Shown piece after piece: positions 9,305-21,240 of a stretch of 64,000 nucleotides of DNA. This stretch comes from Antedon mediterranea (Eukaryota > Echinodermata > Crinoidea > Comatulida > Antedonidae). The stretch covers positions 27,372,101 through 27,436,100 of the forward strand of contig NC_092677.1 in NCBI RefSeq assembly GCF_964355755.1, given 5' to 3'. The translations under genes and the position numbers were made by a program. A model generated the notes under the pieces. The model did no database searches, had not been told where the DNA came from, and was given only the letters and a program-made list of their open reading frames with translations. Position 1 is the stretch's first letter, and the number at the start of each line of letters is the position of its first letter.

Positions 9305-11537
9305 TTATGGAGAGTGAACCTGAGGAAGATCTGATGGTTGAACTGGGTTGGCACCTTGTTCAGCTAGATTAGGTGGGTCACCTTGGTCATGTTGAGGGCG
9401 AAATGTTGATTGGAAAGGAGGATATTCTGATTGAGGAGGAACATCAGGTGGGTACCCTTGTACAATCCAAGCTGGCTGTGGTGGGTATTCTGGTGGGGTT
9501 ATTCCTGGCTGAGGCAGGTATTCCGGTGAGGTTATTCCTGGCTGAGGTAGGTATTCCAGTGGGGTTATTCCTGGCTGAGGTAGGTATTCCAGTGGGGTTA
9601 TTCCTCGCTGAGGTAGGTATTCAGGCTTCTGCTCTCCAGCTTGTGGTTCTTGAAATGATTGATGTTCCTGGAGAGATTGATTTGCTAATGAGATTGCAGT
9701 TGTAGCATTTTTGTCATCTCCTCTCTTTATTTTGACACAGCTGTAGAAGCAGCTACATACAACACAAAGTCCAAATACCGCTATTGATTTACCTACATAT
9801 GGCGATACTGTGGGAATAAAAACCGCTCAGTAAAGCATGTTTTGATTTTAGAATAAACTAGGCCTAGTCACATATCTATCTGTATTTTCATTTTGGTAGA
9901 GATCTTGCAATACTTAACAAATGAATACTACAATCAACTACATATACCTTACCATAACCAACAATACAACCAACATCAAGAACAGTACAAAAGCTCTTAA
10001 CTAAACTATAGCACTACAAAAACAAACAATTATTACAGCACTGCCTAACCACAAAAAAAGTATTATTACTTACAAGATTTTGATTTTGAACATTGATCAT
10101 CAGATGGACAATCATCAGGCTCCGAGAAGCAACTAACTTTAGTTTTATACCAACAAGTATTTCGTTTCCAATTTTGATTCGGACACTGAGAAAGTGCTTG
10201 CTCATCTCCCACGCAATTAACATCACTAAAAATAACTCCACTGAGTATAGTATTATTAAACTGGTAAGTTCCTGAGGCTGATTGTCCACGTATAAAACCC
10301 AGTTGTTTGCACGCAATATCTGTGTTGTTTGACGTCCAACCATCGTAGCAGACCGTACCCCACAATCCATCACTATTCTGTATTTCTATGTAGCCAGTAT
10401 TTTTCCACATAAGATTATAACTTGCAAAACGAATTGGATAGATTTCTGAAAGGCAATAAACACAGAATTAGTGAGATGTATTCTATATGAAACTAGACCC
10501 TCGCAGAGACCGAGTTTCATATTTGTGTGGAATTTACCAGTTTAATTAACACGTTTCTGCACAACAACGTGCGAATCTCCATTAATTTTTTTTTTAACAT
10601 GAACTCTAAACGATAGATAGCAACCAACATGTTTCATGGTTCTAGTGGTAAAACAATTCTTCCAAGAAAGGGCTTCTACTCTCTCCATTTGAAGAAAAGA
10701 CATTATAAAATATTTTAACACCATACCTCCTGTGCATTCTACCCCAACATCATCACTATGAGTACAATTTTGTGAAACCTGCGAGCTAGCCAGACAATCA
10801 GAAAGTTGTCGTTCATCACCATCACATTCAACGCCATCAAGCACTATACGTCTAGACTTTGATGCCTGTTGAATATCAGTAGAAGATAACACCTTTACAG
10901 CATATCCTAAGTTGAGTTCACGACACACCACAGTGGCATCAATCATATCAAAGTTATTAGCGCAAACTGTTCCCCATCGACCATTGTTAGAGACCTCGAG
11001 ACGTCCACTGAAAGGCAAACCAACTAACCGTACACTCTTGGAAGCTAAAGAAAAAAAAAAGCATTTTTCATTCATTAATATGGGACCGGTAAACGAGATT
11101 TGCTCTTTAATCTTAATACGTTCTTCCACACCAGAATTTGTTGTTTATCATTTATGTACAGTATTTGAAATGGTAAATAAATTGAAACTGAAAATATACC
11201 TACTTTTTTAATGAAAAATAGAGAATGTTGCATTGAACAATTCACTAGTATTATTAGGACGCAATTAATGCTTTTAATCATTTTAAGACATTATTTTCAT
11301 GACAAATGTGCATGATTAAGTATGCATTTGACTAAATTTATAAACTATTCAATTCATGTAAAATATGAATTCTTTTAAAATTGTTTTCGAAAGTTTCTGA
11401 TCATAGCATTTATCTAGTATTAGCCAGAAAAAGAAACAAATTCTAAGAAAAATGGTCATATATTACTACTTACCAACAAATGAAATTGATAAGCAAAACC
11501 AAAGTTTGATGACCGTTGACACATTCAGGAGATACAT
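9305..11537 (-). CDS. SRCR-B: two-SRCR-domain transmembrane receptor
   Basis: Predicted 418-aa type I membrane protein. Coding exons (minus strand): 11537-11474, 11044-10727, 10445-10074, 9807-9305; all three introns are phase 1 and the sum is 1257 nt. Exon 1 is a signal peptide starting MYLLNVSTVIKLWF. Exons 2 and 3 each encode one scavenger receptor cysteine-rich domain with six cysteines ([36 protein letters not shown] in the first), the group A pattern. Exon 4 encodes a membrane segment (VGKSIAVFGLCVVCSCFYSC, about 256-275), a basic stop-transfer KIKR, four tandem 11-residue repeats (EYLPQPGITPL type) and a proline/glutamine-rich tail ending QVHSP. SRCR proteins bind microbial or self ligands. 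The second paralog upstream has near-identical first exons. A pyrimidine tract and AG just upstream of the ATG suggest a separate non-coding first exon. The tail stop looks secondary (see findings). The ligand is unknown. Confidence 0.9.
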
Positions 11538-11559
11538 CTTTGCATATAGTGGTTACAAC

Positions 11560-13750
11560 TAAAATCAAAATAAAGAAAAGGTGTTTGTTTAGCTAAACTC
11601 ACAGTACAACAACTAGTATTTTATTTCCATATACAGGTACCCCACTAGCATTCAGGTAGCACTACATTTTCTAGTAATAAATTGTATAGAAAATATAGCA
11701 TGCTAAATACATGGTCAAACAAATCTTAAATGATGAAATGAAAAATGTTTCTTACAATAACAGAAAGTTACATACCTATTATAAAACTGAACAGGTTAGG
11801 AATCCAACAACTCACTAGTGTTTAGTTGTCAGCTCACACAAACTTTTACTTTCACAAAACAAACGTAGGCTTTTAATTTATAGGGATGCTGTGTGTATTG
11901 AGACAGAAAATTGTGTACTGTATCAAGTCAAGTGCACAATAACAGGAAGTAATGTATATAGTTATTTGCACAAATTTTATGAGTATAGACAGGAGAATTT
12001 CCGTTTCTATGCACTTTTGTTCATCAACTAACATTTTAAATAAACTCAATCATTACGTATGGGTTTTTATGGTAAGAAAAAATTAATAAAATTTAGGTCC
12101 TTTTTATAAATGTATATTTTATTAGTGGGGGGTTCAGGTCAAGTGAATGTACCAGGAGTTATACTATAATATGAATGATTCGTTGAAGACCTTCGCATTG
12201 AATCGTAAAAATGACATTTATTTTTATCCATACTAAAATTCAAACTACTATAAATGGTGTACAACATTATTGTATATAAGAAACACAAGCAATAATACAT
12301 ATAACAAATTAATATAAAAATAAAAGCATGTTAAAATTTTATCATAACAAAATAATTATCACTCTTATAATAATATACCTCACCTCATAAATTTATTTGT
12401 ACCATTCCACTTATAAACATTAATTATTTGTATACTATTGAATGTCTATGAGTGGAATATGACCACAAAGACATTATTTGTTTTATATTTTTATTCAATT
12501 AATTTAATTGCGCTTATTAAATTTTCAAAAACTTGAATATGTACTCTCAATCATGAGAATGGATCCAAATATTAATGCATGGCATGTGAAACATAATCAA
12601 CCAATCAAATGGCAAGAATACACTTGCGTATAATAATAAAACAATACTTTGTTCCAAAGTTAATCTTACTGTCTTATCATGAAATCACAACTAGTGCTAC
12701 TGCTTAAAACTACTGCTTACTAGTGCTACTGCTTAAAAAAACTACTGCTTAAAATAAAACAAGTTAGGACGAAATCACACAGTATGCTACATTATTTACA
12801 GCAAATAAAAATTACTATATATCTACATTTGATAAAAGCACATAAACATATATAATACATAATTATTATTGAATGTACGCTGCCTTTTAGCAATTTTATA
12901 TTATAAAATGATTAAATATTAAAAAACTTCCATCCATCCAACTAAATGTTATTTACTTAAAATTACCACACTTTGAATGATACCATTCAAAGGTGCAATA
13001 TTAGTAGAGGAATATAAACTATTATTACTATTATTTATCCATAATCAAATGAGACCTTTAAAAATCTACAAGAATTGAATACAAAATGTCTGTGTACAGG
13101 TATATTTATGTAATTTAAAATTGCAGTTTAATTAATGATTTGTCCATGATTAAAAACAAGCCACAATAGATACAGTGTGAGTGGTATTATTGTGTGCAAG
13201 AAGCACAATACAATATTTTAAAATTACCACTAAACTGAAGTTTGAATACATTCTTGGTTTATAAGGCAAGAATATGCAGTGTTTTTTATTTATCAATGTC
13301 TGTACACAAGTTGTTAAAAATTAAATATGAAATTCTGTTACACAATCATAAAAAGAATGTCAAAAACCAGTACATTGCACAATATTCGAATACTATTAAT
13401 TTTATGGAAACGGGTGTAAAAAAAACAATATACAAGCAAGATGTTTTGGCCAACTCTGAGGATGTCATTGTACTCCTTAGTCCAGAGAAAGTTACATGTT
13501 GTCAATGTACCCAGTATGTCTAGTACAATTGTTGTCAGAGTTGGCCCAAACATTTGACCATTAAACTTATGGAATACTTATGATACTTTCAAACACAAAG
13601 CCAAGCAACAAGATTATCTAAACACCTGGAGTGTCAAACTTAAATATCTTGTTTGTTTTTTTTAAATCCAGTCTACATGGATATGATATCTATATCGTGT
13701 CTCACTGTTCACTATATTGAACTTTGATGGATAAAACCAATTTTCAGCTT
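11560..13750. other. Intergenic region between the SRCR genes; possible SRCR-B leader exon
   Basis: AT-rich and mostly featureless. On the minus strand a good 5' splice site (AG then GTATGT) lies at about 11778. Together with the acceptor at about 11560 it could define a 5' UTR exon of SRCR-B around 11779-11870; this is inferred from splice signals only. The small open frame at 13242-13523 resembles nothing I recognise. Confidence 0.35.
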
Positions 13751-16700
13751 CTAAGTTTGGGGGTATGTAGCAGAAACATCATATTGCGGAGGGTCAGCCT
13801 GAGGAGGTGCCGATGGCTGCACAGGATAGGCTGGGTCATTAGGGTAGGGAGAACTTTGTTTCTCAGCAGCTACATTAGGTGGGTAACCTTGGTCAGGCTG
13901 AGGTGCATACCCAGGCTGTGGTGGGTAGCCCTGAGCATGCTGTGGTGGGTAGCCCTGTGCAGGCTGTGGTGGGTAGCCCTGTGAAGGCTGTGATGGGTAG
14001 CCCTGAGCAGGCTGTGGTGGATAGCCCTGACCAGGCTGTGGTGGGTACTCCATAGTAGGCTGTGGTGGGTATGCCATAGCAGGCTGTGGTGGGTAGCTTT
14101 GGGCTGGCTGTGTTGGATATGCCGGTGGGGGTGCATAACCAGGCTGAGGTGCATAACCAGGCTGAGGTGCGTATCCAGGCTGAGGTGCGTACCCTGGTTG
14201 AGGTTGGTAGCCAGGCTGTCCAGGTTGTAGAAGTGGTTGTTGAACTGGCGGATGCACCTGAACTGGTTGGTTTGTTAATGGCACTGACGTAGTAGTTGTA
14301 GTAGCAGAAGCGGCATTTCTTCTCCTTCTTCTGGCATAGCAGATAGAGGATATTGCAATAATAATTACTATTAATACCAATATTCCAATCAATATACCAA
14401 TTGATGCTATGGATATAAAACAAGAGTTAGTTAATAAAATGTTTTATCAAATAGATAATACTAAACAACCACATTCAAAAACATGATAAAAATAATGAGC
14501 ACTACCACAACCACTTTAAAGTGTTCTTAAAGATGTATTTTCTTCCAAAAACATGAAAAATGAGGATTAATTAAATGAGACTTTGCATAGGTTATTTTGT
14601 AGATTTAATAAAGTAAATCACTTTCATAGAAAAAAAAACCAAAAAAATAAGATTAAATATGTATTAATAAAAAATGAAATATTGACAAATTACTCACCAG
14701 CATGTGTACAGTTAACTGCAACATTTCCAGTGTAACAAGAGCCAGGATCATAGTCAGAAGTATCGCAAGAGAGAAGTGAGGTTTCTGAACCGTAACATGT
14801 AAAGCTAAGATGGTGCTGTTTCTCTACTAAACTTTTCTCAAATTCAAAATCGCTAGCATCGTATTGATGACTATAACCAAGCTGTTTACACACTGCTAAT
14901 GAGTTGTCACTGTACCACGGACTGTCACAAATGGTTCCCCATGCACCGTTGTAAAACAATTCTAGAATGCCTTCACTATCATCACTGCCGCCAACAAGAC
15001 GTACATCACCAGACTGAGCACCTAAAAAAATAAGAACAAGTAACAACTGTGCATTAATCTATTAATAGGATGATAGTTGTACTTAACTACTTGGGAGTAA
15101 CTTTTTAATACTAGACGTACCATTTAAGGCAAATTTCTAAAAAAATGACAATGCTGTGGGTATCGGTGGCTGGATCTCAATGTAGATACAAAAAAAAACG
15201 CGAAACGCTAAATCAAAACGATAAAGTAAAACAGCCAGAAAAGTTAGTAGAGCTTTCGGGCAACACTAAATGTATATATATTTCTTTTACAGCAATATTT
15301 CTATAAAGTTTAATTTAAATAATCATAATGAACGGAAAACAAGGCATTTGATACAAAATGGGTTATGAGTTGAGTAATTGGTCATCAGATGGTGACCGTA
15401 CTCGGATGTAATTGGTCATCAGATGGTGGCCGTACTACTTCATACTAACTTCATAAGACGTAATTTTGTATTGTAAATACCAAGTACTGTACGTTGAAAA
15501 TGTGTAAAGTTTATAATTAATCTATTAATGTTATTGTATTGTTGGTTGGGGACTGAATGCTACATCATGCTTACCATCTATTGCACAACTAAGTGCTACA
15601 TCATCGTCATGGTTACATGTTGATACCGTGGCCGACATCTTAGTCAAATCACAAGATTCAAATTCATCATCCAACCAATCACAATAGGCGCTATAAATAT
15701 TTACTGGATGTGACTCAATGTTTCTAATTTGGTACAAGTAACGATTTTGGGAGTAATTGTCAACGCTGGAAAACCCAAGCTGTTGGCAAATAACTTTTGC
15801 TTCGTTGATGCTCCACGACTTTCCACAAACCGTTCCCCATTGATAATCCACGAACACCTCCAAAATTCCTTCATTGCTAGTTTTACCGCCAACAAGACGA
15901 ATTCTATAATCAGTGGCTTGTATTTAAAATAAATAGTTAAAAAAGGTTGTTATGATTATTAATAGAGTCTACAAATGCAATTGATTTGCAGTTGTTGTTG
16001 AATCATGTGAAACTATTTCTAAATACATTTATAAATAATTATTGTGTCAAATGCAAGTTCAATGTCATTTTGGTAAAAAAAAATGTTACTTAGAATTGTG
16101 AAGCAACAACCACAGTAAACAATTGCCACGGTAACTTGATATCCTATCTGAAGAACAAGGCAATAAAAATACAAACCTCTCAAGTCTCAGGATAATCATG
16201 GATAATCTGGATATTTTGGGAACACTTTGCAGAAAAACAAACAAGGCAATACACAGTATGTACTAACCAACCCTGATTTACATGACACAAGGGGATAGTG
16301 TGTTGGGTACCAAATGTGTCCCCTAACAGGGTTCAACACTGCTACCTGTATTTTCACCATTTATACTAAACAATGCCATGCTTTTGTAGGTAATCATTGA
16401 TATGACTGCCTCTTAAATGTCTACATTGAAACCAAGTACAATCATATGTTACTGCAGTAAAAGAATGTAGTTACTGCAGTAACAACTGTATGATTTACAT
16501 TCTTACCAAAGAAATCCTGTTTGCAAGTAACTTCAGTTTTAGTAGAACACACATTATTTTCAAAATAAAAATTTCCACACTGATCAAGGGTTAGCTCATC
16601 TCCTATGCAATCAATACTACTGAGAATACCATCACTAAGTTCATTATAATAACTAGATGCTTGGTATGAAGTTCCATCTTCATAGCCCATTTGTTTACAT

Positions 16701-17549
16701 ACAACATCTGTGTTTTCCGTATTCCAAGCATCGTAACAGACTGTACCCCATACTCCATTATTTTGTATTTCAATATAGCCAGTATAATCTAAATAATACC
16801 CATAACTAGCAAAACGAACAGGATGTGTCTCTGAAATAAAACAATAATTATGTTATGAAAGATGCAACACAGTTTCTTTACAAATATTGACATTTCTCCT
16901 ATTGGAACCCCTTGACGACATAACACATTTACCTCCTGTACATTCTACTCCAACATCGTCACTATGAGTACAATTTTGTGAAACCTGCGAGCTAGCCAGA
17001 CAATCAGAAAGTCGTCGTTCATCACCATCACATTTAACGCCATCAAGCACTATACTTGTAGAATATGATGCTTGTCGAATATCGGTATTAGATAACACCT
17101 TTACAGCATATCCTAAGTTAAGCTCACGGCACACCACAGTGGCATCAATCATATCAAAGTTATTAGCGCACACTGTCCCCCATTGACGGTGACCGTTGTA
17201 CGATACCTCAAGACGACCACTGAGAGTGAGACCATCAACTAAACGTACACTCTCTGAAACTGAGAAAAAAAACCCACCAGTTATATGTGACTATTATTAA
17301 TACTTTTGTTTAGATTCTAAGTATTCTTTTATTGTACTTATTTATTTATATTTCTATAGTTGTCTTTCATGCATTTATCTTCCCTTTCGAGATATTGAGT
17401 CTTTGCTACCTCCTCCCAATATTTGTTGATCACTACACATTTTTATATTCTGAGAAAGGCTGCAAAGGAACATACTACTTACTAGCAAATGCACCTGATG
17501 AACAGAAACATAACATGAATATGACCTTTGACAAATTCAGGAGATACAT
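13751..17549 (-). CDS. SRCR-A: four-SRCR-domain transmembrane receptor with PPxY tail
   Basis: Predicted 679-aa type I membrane protein. Exons (minus): 17549-17483, 17259-16933, 16830-16507, 15916-15575, 15021-14698, 14406-13751; every intron is phase 1 and the total is 2040 nt. Exon 1 is a signal peptide ([16 protein letters not shown]). Exons 2-5 encode one six-cysteine SRCR domain each, for example [36 protein letters not shown] and [34 protein letters not shown]. The last exon has a strongly hydrophobic segment ([20 protein letters not shown], about 465-484), then RRRRR and about 190 residues of PGYAPQ and YPPQPAQG repeats, ending [17 protein letters not shown] is a WW-domain-binding PPxY motif; the many tyrosines could be phosphorylated (inference). 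SRCR domains 1 and 2 are close paralogs of those in SRCR-B, so the pair arose by tandem duplication with gain or loss of two domains. Confidence 0.9.
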
Positions 17550-20500
17550 CTTTGCATATCCAGGTACCACTTAAAAATAAAACAATAACAAATTATTCTA
17601 TTAAGTATTAAAATCACATATTTTCGGAAGTTTTCTGAATGTTCTGCATTTTCAGTTTTGAGTTTCAGTTTCTAGCTAGGCCTTGCCTACCTAGGCTAGT
17701 GCCAATGCACCGCGCCCTGCATGCTACCTATTCCGCTTGAGCCGGGGTTTAATTAGTAGGCTAGGCCTAGGCTAGGCTTAAACTAGCTCCTACTCTAGCT
17801 AGGCCTGGCGAGAGAGTAGGGTCTGACTCTGTCCTTCTTTCTAACTAATAATAATACTGACTGGGCTTATTTCGTCCGTCTCCTACTCATGTTAATACCT
17901 ATAACATCAAACTAGGCTAGTTACTTATCATTAAAAGCGTATTTTTAGCGTATTTTTAATACCTTATCGTTTATTATTGTAAAGACGCCCTTTTTAGTGT
18001 GTGGGATCGATCCAATTAAAATGTACCAAATTGGTAGGTCGTGTATAGTCAACTTTTCTAACACAGTGCGTCTGTAAGAAAGGCTACCAGTACTCGTATT
18101 TTTTGCTAATTCACAGGATTACTGCATTCTGATTGGTTTGTAGTTAGAGAGCGATCCGCGGATGATAGGAGGCGCGCCAATTAATTGAATAGGCCTCTAC
18201 ATTCTGTATGTCTATTTTACTTAAATTAGCTATAATGTGAATACTATAGATATAAAAGGTGAACAAGATTGTATAAGAAAAAGGGACATTTTATAAAAAT
18301 GACAAGATATTAAATGCCAATTTGACATTTTATTCAAATTCCTCAGATTTGCATAACTTTGTACAAAAACAATTCATCTAAACCACAATTTTTACTCTTA
18401 AGCTCTGTCTACACTATCAAACGTTATGTGACAAAAAAAATGTGATGTGCTCATATATGGGCATGATGACATCATACCAATACCATATTTGGGCACATCA
18501 TTATTTTTATTGTGTAGATAGAGCTTTACAAATAATGATAATGAAACATAAATTATATTGAAATACATTACAAAAAAAATGTAAAACTATTCCTAGAATT
18601 CCTCTAGTTACCTGTATAAAACAATTAAAAACATTGCTTTTTTTTAACCGTGCAGCATTTGTATCAAGTAGGTCAGAATGCTGAGGTGGTATCAACTATT
18701 GGAATAAAAAGGTTGAAGCTTTTTTTGGAAAAATGTCCAAGAAACTTGTTTTAATTTTATTGGCCAATTCATTAAGTAATCGCTATAACAAGTACAACCC
18801 TGTACTGTGTTATATAAACCATTGGTCAATTCATCAAACAAAATCAACACCAGTACAACTAAATCTAAAAGTGATTGTACTTGTCTAATCGTCACCACAG
18901 GAATCAATTCTGACGCAGCCTGAAATTAATGGAATTCATTTAAGAACACATGACGCTAATTTACTAAAGTGTGATTGGTTCCCACTAGGACGCAATGCAA
19001 GCGAGTTGGCCAATGATAAGCCATTGCTTATAATTGGTCATGGTTTTCTCATAGGGTGGGTTTACACACAGAAACATTTTCACACACTCGTACTAACATT
19101 TGTTACATTGTGTAAGATTTTTGTGTTTGTAAGAAGCTAATATAAACAAACTATCATCTTCTGCTTCTTGTGATATAAAAAGTAATTGCAACAAGTAATA
19201 ACTTGTTCTAATAGAGACGTGCTAATAGATTTATTTATTTACTTTTGTTTCTGTATTTAGCAGCATTTTAAGTATCATTGTAGTACTGAGTTTGTAACCT
19301 CTTTCTAATTGATGCTCTTACAATTCTAAACTTTCTTTGTAGAGGTTTTCGTTCATTAATCAAAATTCTTACAGCACTTTTAAAGAAGTTTCTTCAGATA
19401 ACTATTTAGTTCATTAGAAAAATAACCTGTTTATTTTATTTTTTTAATTTTATTTGATATAGATTGTCCAAATCAATAATGTAATTTGTCTACAAATTAT
19501 AATTTCCTTTGCAAGTTTATATATTGATGGTGTTATATAAAAATAACCATTGGAAATGAATTAATGTTATTGCAAAAAATTAAGCATATCCTAAAGATAC
19601 TGTACACACATAATCTCAAAGATTCCTAACAAATTTGCCCTAGTATGTTTTGTGATTTGCAGCACATGTAGTAGAATAAGTAAATAGTGCCTGGAAGGAG
19701 GAGTCTATGAACACAAACTAAAATGTCAACATTTTATATAATTTCTGCAGCGCACTAGTGTCTGGAAGAAAAAGACTAGGAACACAATTAAAATGACTAG
19801 TTTTCTATTAAAATGTAACACTTATGCAGCTCTGGGTGTCAACATTTCAGCAATTCAATTTAAACCCCTGATTATGTTCCTGATATTACATTTATTTTTT
19901 TCACAAAATTCAGATATAAATTGTCTTTTTTCTTTCAAGTTTAGAATATCTAAATAACATGAATTACAAAAAAAACCCACAAAAATAAATATTAAAAAAC
20001 AATAAGATACAATGCAATATCTGTACAATCCTTTTAAAATTAATTTTAGTTGATAAAAATTTAAAACAATCTTTCTATTGGTCGAAAACATTTTTCTTTC
20101 TAAATCTATTAAAACATCATCCACTGTACAAGTACTAGACACAGAAACACTATCTATACATACATCTATACACATTAAGTGCATTGTGACATCATTATAT
20201 TCAAACAAATAAACTTTTCAGATAATGTTACGCAACCGACCACAAAGACATGTGTTTACTTTTCATGTTTTAGTTTCCTTTTATCAACCTGACCTGACCT
20301 GACCTGACTCAACCACAAGCCAGCCGTGTTTCTCATTTAATTCAGTGTTTCTCATTTAATTCAGCGTTCCTTTCACTACAAAATTCATTTCTCAAAATTG
20401 TGACTTGTACATTGAAATGAGGCACAACAGGCTACTCCTTCTTCCACACATTATCACAAATAAAAAACTCCACATAGTTGGTGTTCAATAACTTAAAACT

Positions 20501-21240
20501 ACTGTGTATAAAAAAAGAAGATAAATATGAACACACTTTCACAAAAATATAGTAGACAAATTGGTAAAGTTAGGTTTGCGGTACATCATCAGTTTCCGAA
20601 ATAAAGTATGGTTAAGTCTATTCCTTTTGGAAACAAATGGTGTATGGCTAACCTAACTTGACTAGTGTTTATACGCCATATAAACCTTTTAACAATAAGT
20701 AGAACAATAAAAAGTACACAAAATATCTACTAAACATACAAACACAGAAAAGAGAAATTTTGGATTGTCAATTAAGCTATTTCATTTTGAGGTTATTTTA
20801 AGGCTTTGGCTTCTAAAGCCACACTGGAATGTTAGCCTTTAAAATTAACTGTAGTTTAAACTTTAAACGCCTTCAAAATTAACTGTAGTTTAAACTTTGA
20901 ACGCCTTTAAAATTAACTGTACGTTGATATCCTGAGTGATGTAGTGAGGTGGTTAAAATACACATTTACGAAACGTGCATACTGTCGTAAAAGCACACAC
21001 ACACAGTTGCGAAAAGTCTGTCGCGAACCAAAGAATCTTGTACATAGACACAACTCACAACATACTCATACACAAATTTTAAAAGAGATACTGGGTGTAT
21101 TCGACTTGTCACTTATGAACTCCTCACACAACATCACATTGCACTGCTCAGATAGAGACAGTGAGGAGTACAAGGATTTGATCTCCTCAAAACAGACCAC
21201 TAATAATTAAAATATAAATAAATTCCAATGAAAGAATTCA
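17550..21240. other. Intergenic region between SRCR-A and the JARID2 3' end
   Basis: It contains a CTAGGC-rich, more CpG-rich patch (about 17640-18200), one MITE (18400-18526) and a cluster of CCAAT/ATTGG boxes at 18974, 19010 and 19033 that could belong to an upstream SRCR-A promoter (weak). A CCTGA pentamer run lies at 20289-20308, and three copies of an AATTAACTGTAGTTTAAACTT-like 34-bp repeat lie at about 20835-20925. The JARID2 3' UTR must lie below 21241. The open frame 20944-21210 is antisense to that UTR and resembles nothing known. Confidence 0.4.
18400..18526. mobile_element. MITE-A copy 1
   Basis: Short element with terminal inverted repeats (AGCTCTGTCTACACTATC and its complement, here decayed at the right end) around a core with GTGATGTGCTCATATATGG and CCATATTTGGGCACATCA. 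No coding capacity; same family as the copies at 21460, 23348, 24692, 30983, 38158, 53706 and 56091. Confidence 0.8.

Noticed and set aside
9373-9705. Plus-strand 110-residue frame with FLAEVGIPVGL repeats
   Set aside because: Antisense of the SRCR-B tail repeats, whose minus frame joins perfectly to the receptor exons.
13242-13523. 93-residue plus-strand frame between the SRCR genes
   Set aside because: AT-rich, no family resemblance, and an overlapping opposite frame; no support as a gene.
13724-14292. Plus-strand and alternative minus-strand frames across the SRCR-A tail
   Set aside because: Shadows of the repetitive PGY/PPQ coding exon; only the 14406-13751 minus frame continues from the SRCR exons in phase.
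20944-21210. 88-residue plus-strand frame
   Set aside because: Lies just beyond the JARID2 stop, antisense to its 3' UTR, without recognisable motifs.
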